From: Planctomycetota bacterium
GTDB lineage: Bacteria; Planctomycetota; Planctomycetia; Gemmatales; Gemmataceae
DNA length: 6,077 nucleotides
Direction: 5' to 3'
NCBI GenBank assembly: GCA_018970845.1
Contig: JAGWVO010000228.1
Coordinates: 1-6,077 of the forward strand
Shown here one piece after another: positions 1 through 6,077 of the stretch. The first letter of the stretch is position 1; every line of letters begins with the position of its first letter. The translations under genes and the position numbers were made by a program. Below the pieces are notes generated by a model that saw only the letters and a program-made list of their open reading frames with translations, made no database searches and had not been told where the DNA came from.

Positions 1-929
1 TCCCGGGCGGGCACGGGCCTTGCCGTGGTGGCCGCCACGGGCGTCCTGTCAGGCAGCGGCATGATTTCCATGTCGGAAACCCAAGCTTCCGCGGATGGCC
101 CCTCCCCCATGCCGCCCTCGTATTCCAAGGAGACATGGATGGTGTCGACTTCGGGAAACGGCGTCCGGAAATCAAAACCCACCCATCGCCATGTGGCCCG
201 GCCAAGGTTCTTGTTGGTTCCGGAATCCTTCAAATGGATCCGGTCCGCGGCGATCACCGGGGAAAGCGATTTTGAAATCGAATCCAGGCTGTTGTTTCCC
301 TCATCCTTGAAGAACGACACCTTGATCCTTGGCTGGTCTTCCCGGGCAACCTTGAAGCCGTCCTGAACGAGCATCCGGACTTTCAGGGAATACCACCGAC
401 CCGCCTTCCCGACTCCCCTGATGGCGATGCGGGCGCCGCCCGCCTTTTTCCCGTCTCCATTGCTGTCGGCGCCGCTGGGAAACCTCAGCCCGCGAAGCCC
501 GCCTTCCCGCGAGGCGATGCCCAATCCCCCTTCCGACGCATCGCCGGTAATCAACCACTTTGGCCCATCGGTTCCGCCGTCCACCTCAAGCGCGCCACCG
601 GCCACAACCGCGGGCCCGGGTTTGTCGGGCAGTTTTGGAACGACAGTTGTCCGTCGCCTTCCAGCTTTCGATTCCAACGCCTTGCGCTGATCGGGGGTGA
701 GGATGTCCTCCAACTTCGACTTGGCATAGGACTCCAATCCTTCGATTTTTTCCCTCTGCTCGTCGGTGAGATCAAGTTGCTGGCGAAGGCCAGGAGGCAG
801 GAGACGGCCAAGCTCGAATGGCGGCGGGCCGGGTGGCGGCTGGCATAACGCGATTCCGACGCCCAAGGCCAGGATGGCCGCAAGGCCAATCCATGCACCC
901 GGCTTGATGACCCATCTTGAACTCAGCAT
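1..929 (-). CDS. Exported protein of unknown function, LTxxQ-like segment plus beta-rich domain (C-terminus beyond window)
   Basis: Reading the minus strand from ATG at 929 gives 309 uninterrupted residues running off the left edge; an in-frame TAG seven codons upstream leaves this as the first ATG, with a weak GGA about six bases before it. Residues 1-29 look like a signal peptide or membrane anchor (basic R5 and K9, hydrophobic 11-29); the cysteine at 29 is preceded by IAL, a poor lipobox. A proline-rich linker (30-37) follows, then a charged helical part (about 52-90) with LTDEQ and ILTPDQ, resembling the LTxxQ pattern of Spy/CpxP-like and many planctomycete/verrucomicrobial proteins. Residues 110-290 are glycine-rich with alternating beta patterns, suggesting a carbohydrate-binding-like beta sandwich, and include DSNGDG (155-160), similar to a calcium loop. 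It is divergent from the sialic acid operon. Function is not recognised; it may continue into an enzymatic domain outside the window. The reading frame is well supported, the role is not. Confidence 0.82.
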   Translation of the reverse strand, partial: MLSSRWVIKPGAWIGLAAILALGVGIALCQPPPGPPPFELGRLLPPGLRQQLDLTDEQREKIEGLESYAKSKLEDILTPDQRKALESKAGRRRTTVVPKLPDKPGPAVVAGGALEVDGGTDGPKWLITGDASEGGLGIASREGGLRGLRFPSGADSNGDGKKAGGARIAIRGVGKAGRWYSLKVRMLVQDGFKVAREDQPRIKVSFFKDEGNNSLDSISKSLSPVIAADRIHLKDSGTNKNLGRATWRWVGFDFRTPFPEVDTIHVSLEYEGGMGEGPSAEAWVSDMEIMPLPDRTPVAATTARPVPAR

Positions 930-989
930 GATGATTCCATCGGACTAGACAAGCAGGCGGTGACAGACTTCATGATCCCCATCCTGACC
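930..989. promoter_or_regulatory. Divergent intergenic region, presumed promoter region
   Basis: These 60 bases separate the start of the leftward exported protein from the preferred start of the rightward hydrolase. Transcription of both units should begin here or within the neighbouring coding ends. I could not find a convincing -35/-10 pair or an operator-like inverted repeat, so the call rests only on gene orientation. If the hydrolase begins at GTG 960, the gap shrinks to 30 bases. Confidence 0.35.
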
Positions 990-1826
990 ATGAACCTCAA
1001 GCGGTTCCTCACCGCGGCCTTTCTTTTCTCATTAATGATTGGCCAGTGCCAATCCGCTGAACCCAAGCCTTGGCAAGGCGCCAAATCCCAGTGGAACGGA
1101 TTGGCCCGTCATGACTTCAAATTCGGGGACACCACCGCGATCATCGTCGTTCCCGACAAGCCGCTGCCGGGCAACCCCTGGGTCTGGCGTGGTGAATTTT
1201 TTGGAGCCTTTGCCGATGCCGACGCGGCCCTCGTGCGGTCGGGATGGCATCTGGCCTATCTCCGGGTTCCCGACTTGTTCGGCTCACCCAAGGCCATCAA
1301 AGTGTGGGAAGATTTTCACAAGGCGATGGTTGAGGAGCATGGGCTTCACCCGCGGCCAGGACTGATCGGTTTGAGCCGGGGGGGCCTCTACTGCATGAAC
1401 TGGGCGGCGGCCCATCCGGAAAAGACCCTTGCCGTCTACCTCGACAACGCCGTTTGCGACTTCAAAAGCTGGCCAGGCGGCAAGCCCAAAAAATTGGGAA
1501 CAGGCAAGGGGTCGGAGGCCGAATGGGCGAAATTGCTCAAGGCCTATGGCTTCGGAAGTGACGCCGAGGCCGTCTCCTCCAAGGCCAATCCGGTTGACAA
1601 CCTCTCGCCCCTGGCGGGGCGAAAAATACCAATCCTGCTTGTTTACGGCGATTCCGACACGGTGGTGCCCGCTCAAGAAAATTCAGGAATCGTTTATGAC
1701 AGGTACAAGGCCTTGGGCGGCCCGGTTGAGAGGATCATCAAGCCGGGACAGGATCATCATCCCCATGGCCTCAAGGATGTGGGCCCGGTTGTCACCTTCT
1801 TCAACCGTTCACTCCGTCAGCCATGA
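990..1826 (+). CDS. Exported alpha/beta hydrolase, possible carbohydrate or sialate esterase
   Basis: A 278-residue protein beginning with a good signal peptide: basic MNLKR, hydrophobic core to about residue 18, then GQCQSAEPK. ATG 990 is chosen because it puts the charged residues directly at the N-terminus; GTG 960 and ATG 972 are in-frame alternatives adding 10 or 6 residues, and none has a strong ribosome site. The alpha/beta hydrolase core is visible. The nucleophile elbow GLSRGG has Ser129, the acid is probably Asp223 in GDSDTVVP, and the histidine lies in the GQDHHPHG segment (256, 257 or 259). The length fits a single-domain esterase/peptidase-type hydrolase. HHPH-type C-terminal motifs occur, to my recollection, in hydrolases linked to polysaccharide breakdown. 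As first gene of a sialic acid operon it could remove O-acetyl or other ester groups from sialic acids or glycans before uptake. The fold and export are well supported; the substrate is inference, and a peptidase or lipase-like role is not excluded. Confidence 0.85.
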   Translation: MNLKRFLTAAFLFSLMIGQCQSAEPKPWQGAKSQWNGLARHDFKFGDTTAIIVVPDKPLPGNPWVWRGEFFGAFADADAALVRSGWHLAYLRVPDLFGSPKAIKVWEDFHKAMVEEHGLHPRPGLIGLSRGGLYCMNWAAAHPEKTLAVYLDNAVCDFKSWPGGKPKKLGTGKGSEAEWAKLLKAYGFGSDAEAVSSKANPVDNLSPLAGRKIPILLVYGDSDTVVPAQENSGIVYDRYKALGGPVERIIKPGQDHHPHGLKDVGPVVTFFNRSLRQP

Positions 1827-1827
1827 C

Positions 1828-1832
1828 AGGAA
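1828..1832 (+). promoter_or_regulatory. Ribosome binding site of the lyase gene
   Basis: AGGAA sits six bases before ATG 1839, in the 12-base gap after the hydrolase stop codon. It fixes the lyase start and implies re-initiation on one transcript. Confidence 0.65.
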
Positions 1833-1838
1833 CCAAGC

Positions 1839-2753
1839 ATGCACCATCGCCTTGAAGGTCTCGTGGCCGCCGTCCACTCACCATTCGACTCCCAGGGGTT
1901 GCTCAATCCGCAGGCCGTGGAGGCGCAGGCATCAAGGTTGCTCTCCAGCGGGGTTGCGGCCGCTTTCGTCTGCGGAACCACGGGCGAAAGCTCGTCCCTG
2001 TCCGTGGGGGAACGGATCGCGCTCACCGATGCCTGGGCCCGGGTTGCCAAGGGAACCACGCTCAAGATCGTGGCCCATGTGGGCACCACCTGCCAGGCGG
2101 ATGCCATCGCGCTGGCCCGGGCGGCCCGCAAGAGTGGAGCCCACGCCATTTCGGCTGTGGCTCCCTCCTACCTGAAACCCGCCAGCGTCGATGACCTGAT
2201 CGGGTTCCTGGCACCGGTCGCCGCGGCGGCACACGACCTGCCGTTTTACTTCTACGACATCCCCGCGCTGACGGGCGTTTCCCTGGGGATGGTGCCTTTT
2301 TTGGACAAGGCGCCAGCCAAAATCCCGCAACTGGCAGGAATCAAGTATACCAATTCCGACCTTCCCCAGTTGCTCGAATGCCTCACGCATTCCTCGGGAT
2401 CCTTCGACATTCTCTTCGGCATTGACGAGGCGTTGCTGCCTTCGCTGGCCCTTGGCATCCGTGGCGCCGTGGGAAGCAGCTACAACTTCGCGGCCCCGAT
2501 TTACAACCGCCTCATCGCGGCGTTCCAGAAGGGCGACCTCGCCACCGCGCGCCTGGAACAGGAACGCTCGGTGCGCATCATCCGACTTTTGGCCAGACAC
2601 GGATACATGGCCGCGGCAAAGCATGTCATGGATTTGCTTGGCGCTCCGGTGGGCACCGTGAGGTCGCCGCTCAGGCCGCTCGATTCGGAAGCGAAAAGCG
2701 GCATCGAGCGCGGACTGCGTGAAACCGACCTTTGGACGGCTATCCAAGCCTGA
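1839..2753 (+). CDS. nanA: N-acetylneuraminate lyase (DHDPS/NAL family, NPL-like)
   Basis: A 304-residue cytoplasmic class I aldolase, the normal family length, predicted to cleave N-acetylneuraminate to pyruvate and N-acetylmannosamine. The pyruvate-carboxylate-binding motif appears as GTTGES (46-51) followed by SSLSVGER. The catalytic tyrosine is Tyr139 in FYFYDIPALTGV, the Schiff-base lysine is Lys169 in GIKYTNSDL, and GIDE (194-197) matches the sugar-binding G-x-DE segment of the lyases. Several stretches (GTTGE-SLS, IPALTGV, LFGIDE, GAVGSSYN) resemble vertebrate NPL more than my memory of E. coli NanA. YxIPALTG and the GxDE motif favour a sialic acid lyase over dihydrodipicolinate synthase. 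It has no signal peptide. It lies 12 bases after the hydrolase with its own AGGAA site, and 13 bases before the preferred mutarotase start. The mutarotase, transporter and AGE epimerase downstream support the assignment. Activity on Neu5Ac is a strong inference; a related 2-keto-3-deoxy sugar acid is the alternative. Confidence 0.93.
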   Translation: MHHRLEGLVAAVHSPFDSQGLLNPQAVEAQASRLLSSGVAAAFVCGTTGESSSLSVGERIALTDAWARVAKGTTLKIVAHVGTTCQADAIALARAARKSGAHAISAVAPSYLKPASVDDLIGFLAPVAAAAHDLPFYFYDIPALTGVSLGMVPFLDKAPAKIPQLAGIKYTNSDLPQLLECLTHSSGSFDILFGIDEALLPSLALGIRGAVGSSYNFAAPIYNRLIAAFQKGDLATARLEQERSVRIIRLLARHGYMAAAKHVMDLLGAPVGTVRSPLRPLDSEAKSGIERGLRETDLWTAIQA

Positions 2754-2756
2754 AGC

Positions 2757-2760
2757 GGAG
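2757..2760 (+). promoter_or_regulatory. Ribosome binding site deciding the mutarotase start
   Basis: GGAG lies six bases before GTG 2767 and just after the lyase stop (2751-2753). It is the reason for preferring GTG 2767 over the upstream in-frame GTG 2719, which would overlap the lyase by 35 bases and has no comparable site. Confidence 0.5.
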
Positions 2761-2766
2761 CGGCGC

Positions 2767-3825
2767 GTGGCGCTTTTCTTTCATTGCCTGATGGCGGCGT
2801 TGGCCTGGACGGATTCCGGGGCGCCTGGGTGGCGCCGCGAGCCATCCCTGCCCGATCCGATCGGATACGCGGGCATGGTCGCCGGAGTGGCTGGGGATAC
2901 GATGCTGGCCGCCGGTGGCGCGCGCTTTCCCAAGCGTCCGCCATGGGAGGGCGGATCCAAGGCTTATGAAGATTCCGTATGGTTGTTGCCCGCCGGTTCA
3001 TCCCGTTGGGAGAAATCGAGCCAACGCTTGCCCGCTCCCCTGGCTTATGGAGTTTCCGCCACATGGCGCAATACGGTGGTCGTGGCCGGCGGTGAGACCC
3101 GGACAGGCGAGGGGCCGATATCGTGCGTCCATTCGGTTTGGACAATCGCGCCGGGAAACGATGGGCTGGCTTTCACGCCCTTGCCTTCGTTGCCTTCGCC
3201 GGTCGCCTATGCCACTGGAACGGTTGTGGGCGACCGGTTGATCGTGGCGGGCGGAGTGATGGCCCCCGCGGCGACCAGGGCCCTCAACACGGGTTGGATC
3301 CTCGATCTTTCCCATCCTTCAAAAAGATGGGAAAAACTTCCCGAATTCCCCGGAACGGGCCGCATCCTCGCCACCTGCGCCGCCATGGGTTCCGACTTTT
3401 TCCTCATGGGGGGCGCGGAGATCCTGCCGGATGCTGAAGGAAAGCCTGTCAGGCGCTACCTGAAGGACGCCTGGCGGCTTGACGCATCGGGAACATGGCA
3501 CCGCCTGCCAGACATGCCTTCGCCCATGGCCGCCGCCGCCACGCCCGCGCCCGTTGAAAACAACCAAATCTGGATCATCTGTGGCGACGATGGAACGCTC
3601 GCGGGAACAAAACCTCCGGATCATCCGGGGTTTCCGGCCCGTTCGATGGCCTTTGATTCCGTCACGAACATGTGGCGAATCGGCCCCCGGGTTCCCGCTC
3701 CCCGGGTCACTCTTCCCACGGTGCTTGCGAACAAGCGCTGGTGGTTCATCAGCGGTGAATCGCGCCCGGGAATCCGTTCCCCCGAAGTCTGGTCGGCGGA
3801 ACCGGCGCGATGGAAATTGCCATGA
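2767..3825 (+). CDS. nanM: Kelch-propeller mutarotase, NanM-like N-acetylneuraminate epimerase
   Basis: About 352 residues from GTG 2767, close to the usual length of the cyclically permuted mutarotase / NanM family. Six kelch-like strands ending in GG or a variant can be seen at about 50-51 (LAAGG), 108-109 (VVAGG), 162-163 (IVAGG), 215-216 (FLMGG), 273 (IICGD) and 330 (FISGE), as expected for a six-bladed beta propeller. The segment FPKRPPWEGG (about 54-63) followed by YEDSVWLL resembles a conserved stretch typical of this mutarotase family. NanM interconverts the alpha and beta anomers of Neu5Ac, the alpha form being what sialidases release. The N-terminus (LFFHCLMAALAW) is hydrophobic and could be a signal sequence, but with this start it has no basic n-region; the longer GTG 2719 form (368 residues) would supply RR just before it, so start and location remain open. 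The stop codon overlaps the transporter start as ATGA. The fold is well supported and the substrate comes from context. Confidence 0.85.
   Translation: MALFFHCLMAALAWTDSGAPGWRREPSLPDPIGYAGMVAGVAGDTMLAAGGARFPKRPPWEGGSKAYEDSVWLLPAGSSRWEKSSQRLPAPLAYGVSATWRNTVVVAGGETRTGEGPISCVHSVWTIAPGNDGLAFTPLPSLPSPVAYATGTVVGDRLIVAGGVMAPAATRALNTGWILDLSHPSKRWEKLPEFPGTGRILATCAAMGSDFFLMGGAEILPDAEGKPVRRYLKDAWRLDASGTWHRLPDMPSPMAAAATPAPVENNQIWIICGDDGTLAGTKPPDHPGFPARSMAFDSVTNMWRIGPRVPAPRVTLPTVLANKRWWFISGESRPGIRSPEVWSAEPARWKLP
3308..3334. repeat. Perfect 9-bp inverted repeat inside the mutarotase gene
   Basis: TTTCCCATC (3308-3316) and GATGGGAAA (3326-3334) are exact reverse complements separated by nine bases. The hairpin lies fully inside coding sequence, between the third and fourth propeller blades, and is not followed by a T-tract, so it is not a normal intrinsic terminator. 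It may be chance. Confidence 0.4.
3812..3816 (+). promoter_or_regulatory. Ribosome binding site of the transporter gene
   Basis: GGAAA lies five bases before ATG 3822, which itself overlaps the mutarotase stop as ATGA. This favours 3822 over the upstream in-frame ATG 3810 and suggests translational coupling. Confidence 0.45.
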
Positions 3826-5054
3826 ACACGGTTACGCTTTCGACTCCCTGGAAAGTCGTCATCCTTCTGGCGCCGGTGGCATTCCTGAATTACCTCGATC
3901 GCCAGATGCTGGCCTCGATGAAATCATCGGTGGTGGCGGATGTCACCGGCATCTCCAGCGAAGCCGATTGGGGCTACATGCTGGGCCAGTTCAAGTGGGT
4001 TTACGCGTTCCTGAGCCCCATCGGCGGCATCCTTGCCGACAGGTTGGGACGCAAGGCGGTCATTTGCGGCAGCCTGCTCGCCTGGTCGCTTGTGACCTTC
4101 ATGACGGGCCAGGCGGAAACCTACCAGGCGCTTCTGGTCACGCGGACCCTGATGGGTATCAGCGAATCGTTCTACATTCCCGCGGCGCTGGCCCTCATTG
4201 CCGACCATCATTCAATCGCATCGCGGTCCAGGGCTGTCGGCATTCATCAGACCGCCATCTACATGGGAGTCATCGCGGGCGGATTTGGCGGAATGGTGGC
4301 CGACGCCCCCGACTGGGGTTGGCGATCCGCGTTCAAGGTCTGTGGCATCGGGGGAGTGCTCTACTCCTTGCCGCTCTTTTTCCTGCTCTCCGAAGCATCA
4401 AATAAAGCATCGGAAAAGGGCACCGAAAAACGGTTGCCCCTGCCGACCGCGATGGCGGAACTCCTCACGAACATCTCGTTCCTCCTTCTCGTTGCCTACT
4501 TCACGCTTCCAGCCTTGGCGGGATGGGTGGTCAGGGATTGGATGCCGGCCATCCTCAAGGAACGCTACGGGATTGGCCAGGGCCTCGCGGGTGTTTCCGC
4601 CACGCTCTATTGGCAGGCCGCGGCGATCGTCGCCGCCATTTTCGGGGGTTTTCTGGCCGACCGATGGTCCGCCTCATCCGATCGCGGGCGCATTCATGTG
4701 AGCGCGCTGGGAATGGCCCTGATCGTTCCCGCCATACTCGGCGTCGGCTTCGCGGGTTCTCTGCCCGCGGCGGTGGGCTGCCTGATCCTCTTTGGAGTCG
4801 GATGGGGATTCTTCGATGGCAACAACATGCCCATTCTTTGCCAGATCGTCAGGCCCGAACTTCGCGCCACCGGGTACGGCTTCATGAACCTCGTCAGCAT
4901 CAGTTGCGGTGGTCTCGCCGACTGGGGATTTGGCGCGCTTCGCGACAACCAGGTGCCGCTTGAGGTCATTTTCGGCGTTTTCTCCTCCCTCGCGGCGGTC
5001 TCGGCTGTTTTGGTGCTTTTGATCCGGCCGCGAAGGAACCTTCAGGAATCATGA
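3822..5054 (+). CDS. MFS transporter, probable sialic acid importer
   Basis: A 410-residue inner-membrane protein with about 12 hydrophobic segments, the normal MFS size. The loop 2-3 signature is GGILADRLGRK (68-78), repeated in weaker form in the second half as GGFLADRW (275-282). NYLDR (23-27) at the end of the first helix is typical of anion:cation symporter-like MFS proteins that carry sugar acids. Arg108 in TRTLMGISES matches the conserved helix-4 arginine. A basic cytoplasmic loop (about 190-206) separates the halves. ATG 3822 is preferred because of the ATGA overlap with the mutarotase and a GGAAA site; ATG 3810 would add four residues. Its stop overlaps the epimerase start in the same way. 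MFS importers of Neu5Ac occur in comparable operons (NanT types), and the position between mutarotase and epimerase fits, but substrate cannot be read from the sequence, so no gene symbol is given. Confidence 0.9.
   Translation: MNTVTLSTPWKVVILLAPVAFLNYLDRQMLASMKSSVVADVTGISSEADWGYMLGQFKWVYAFLSPIGGILADRLGRKAVICGSLLAWSLVTFMTGQAETYQALLVTRTLMGISESFYIPAALALIADHHSIASRSRAVGIHQTAIYMGVIAGGFGGMVADAPDWGWRSAFKVCGIGGVLYSLPLFFLLSEASNKASEKGTEKRLPLPTAMAELLTNISFLLLVAYFTLPALAGWVVRDWMPAILKERYGIGQGLAGVSATLYWQAAAIVAAIFGGFLADRWSASSDRGRIHVSALGMALIVPAILGVGFAGSLPAAVGCLILFGVGWGFFDGNNMPILCQIVRPELRATGYGFMNLVSISCGGLADWGFGALRDNQVPLEVIFGVFSSLAAVSAVLVLLIRPRRNLQES
5044..5048 (+). promoter_or_regulatory. Possible ribosome binding site of the epimerase gene
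   Basis: AGGAA ends only two bases before ATG 5051, closer than usual; a second AAGGAA (5033-5038) is 12 bases away, farther than usual. Neither spacing is ideal, so translation may depend mainly on coupling through the ATGA overlap. Confidence 0.3.
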
Positions 5055-6077
5055 GCAGGCCAACCCTCGAAACTCCCCAAGGGCGTGACAAGTACCTGCG
5101 CTCCTATCGCGAAGGCCTCCTGGCCGACACCCTTCCGTTTTGGTTTCCCAGGTGCGTTGATTCGCTGAATGGCGGCTACCTGCATTGCCGCGACGCCGAT
5201 GGAAGCCTCATCGACTCCGACAAGTCTGTCTGGGCGCAGGGCCGCATGGCCTGGATGCTGCTCGAGTTGTTCAACGGGTTCGAGAAACGACCCGAATGGC
5301 TCGCCTGGGCCGAGTCCGGCCTGGGCTTCCTTGAACGCCACGCGTTCGACGCCGACGGACGGATGCACTTCCACCTGGCCGCCGACGGAACCCCCCTGCG
5401 CAAGCGCCGCTACGCGTATTCCGAGTCGTTCGCGTCCATCGCGTGGGCCGCCCACGCCCGCGCCACCGGGGACGGCCGATCAGCCGGACGCGCGCTCGAG
5501 TTGTTCGACCTGTTCACCAGGTGGAACTTCACGCCCGGCCTGATGCCGCCCAAGCATACCGGTGCCCGTCCGTCCATCGGACTGGGCCCCCGCATGATCA
5601 CGATTGTCACGGCACAGGAACTTCGGGCCAACCTCGGGGACAATCCTCCGCTGACCTCTTGGATCGACAGGTGCGTCGACGAGATCGGCACCCTGTTCGT
5701 CAAGCATGACCGCCGTGCCGTCATGGAAACGGTCGCCCCCGACGGAAGCATCATCGACCATTTTGATGGCAGGCTGCTGAACCCCGGCCATGCCATCGAA
5801 GGGGCCTGGTTCATCTTGCGGGAAGCCGAGGCGCGCGGCGACCCATCCCTGGTTCGGCTTGGCTGCGACATGGTCGATTACGCCTGGGAACGCGGATGGG
5901 ATCCCGAGCATGGCGGCCTGTTTTATTTCCGCGACATCGACAACAAGCCGGTGAGCGAATATTGGCACGACATGAAGTTCTGGTGGCCGCACAACGAAGC
6001 CGTGATCGCCACTCTGATGGCCTGGCAGGCCACCCGTAACCCCAAGTACGCCCGTTGGCACGCCATGGTCCATGAAT
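5051..6077 (+). CDS. AGE-family N-acylglucosamine 2-epimerase (3' end beyond window)
   Basis: ATG 5051 overlaps the transporter stop as ATGA and opens a frame of 342 residues to the right edge. The family is usually around 390-420 residues, so roughly 50-80 residues are missing. AGE enzymes are cytoplasmic (alpha/alpha)6-barrel proteins that interconvert N-acetylmannosamine and N-acetylglucosamine. Visible family motifs are WAQGRMAWML (61-70, with Arg65), RRYAYSESF (119-127), LNPGHAIEGAWF (243-254, with His247) and KFWWPHNEAVIATL (309-322, with His314). His247 and His314 correspond to the two histidines regarded as catalytic in studied AGE proteins. No signal peptide is seen. Following a Neu5Ac lyase, it would turn the released ManNAc into GlcNAc without phosphorylation, as in Bacteroides, rather than through NanK and the ManNAc-6-P epimerase NanE. 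Relatives such as cellobiose 2-epimerase or mannose isomerase share the fold, but NPGHAIE and the gene context favour ManNAc/GlcNAc. Confidence 0.92.
   Translation, partial: MSRPTLETPQGRDKYLRSYREGLLADTLPFWFPRCVDSLNGGYLHCRDADGSLIDSDKSVWAQGRMAWMLLELFNGFEKRPEWLAWAESGLGFLERHAFDADGRMHFHLAADGTPLRKRRYAYSESFASIAWAAHARATGDGRSAGRALELFDLFTRWNFTPGLMPPKHTGARPSIGLGPRMITIVTAQELRANLGDNPPLTSWIDRCVDEIGTLFVKHDRRAVMETVAPDGSIIDHFDGRLLNPGHAIEGAWFILREAEARGDPSLVRLGCDMVDYAWERGWDPEHGGLFYFRDIDNKPVSEYWHDMKFWWPHNEAVIATLMAWQATRNPKYARWHAMVHE

Noticed and set aside
267..280. Short palindrome CGATTT-TG-AAATCG
   Set aside because: Six-base arms inside coding sequence, far from any gene start; expected by chance and not near a promoter.
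25..948. Plus-strand open frames across 25-948
   Set aside because: They are shorter, lack family motifs and lie opposite the uninterrupted 309-residue minus-strand frame, which has a signal peptide and recognisable LTxxQ-like segments.
1932..2747. 271-residue minus-strand open frame opposite the lyase gene
   Set aside because: It is antisense to a lyase with all catalytic motifs; its arginine- and glycine-rich composition without domain pattern is typical of a shadow frame in GC-rich DNA.
1839..2753. Dihydrodipicolinate synthase (DapA) assignment for the lyase gene
   Set aside because: The IPALTG and GxDE motifs and the mutarotase, transporter and AGE neighbours fit N-acetylneuraminate lyase better.
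3479..4405. 308-residue plus-strand open frame spanning the mutarotase/transporter junction
   Set aside because: It overlaps two well-supported genes in another frame and has low-complexity arginine/proline-rich composition with no motif.
5480..6073. 197-residue minus-strand open frame opposite the epimerase
   Set aside because: The plus strand encodes an AGE protein with its conserved histidine motifs across the same bases.

Overview
The window is GC-rich bacterial DNA, almost fully coding. It looks like a bacterium of the Planctomycetota/Verrucomicrobiota type. The reasons are a sialic acid cluster of the lyase / kelch mutarotase / MFS / AGE-epimerase kind, an exported alpha/beta hydrolase of a sort common near polysaccharide-utilisation genes, and a divergent exported protein with an LTxxQ-like helical segment followed by a beta-rich domain. 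This placement is inference from gene content; no marker gene is present.

Layout: positions 1-929 (minus strand) hold the N-terminal 309 residues of an exported protein of unknown function, cut by the left window edge. A short divergent intergenic stretch (930-989) follows. The rest is one plus-strand gene train: a secreted alpha/beta hydrolase (990-1826), an N-acetylneuraminate lyase resembling the animal NPL enzymes (1839-2753), a six-bladed kelch propeller of the cyclically permuted mutarotase (NanM-like) family (about 2767-3825), an MFS transporter (3822-5054), and an AGE-family N-acylglucosamine 2-epimerase (5051 to beyond the right edge). Gaps are 12 and 13 bases, then two successive 4-base ATGA overlaps, so these genes are very probably one operon.

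Together the genes outline a sialic acid (Neu5Ac) catabolic route of the lyase/epimerase/transporter type known from the Bacteroides fragilis nanLET operon. The hydrolase may trim ester groups outside the cytoplasm, the mutarotase would speed interconversion of Neu5Ac anomers, the MFS protein would import the sugar, the lyase would split it to pyruvate and N-acetylmannosamine (ManNAc), and the AGE protein would convert unphosphorylated ManNAc to GlcNAc. A sugar kinase, GlcNAc-6-P deacetylase and deaminase, a sialidase and a regulator are not in the window and would have to lie elsewhere. I saw no RNA gene, mobile element, CRISPR array or convincing terminator. The pathway itself is known, so I do not claim a new system; the less explained parts are the exported hydrolase at the head of the operon and the divergent exported protein.
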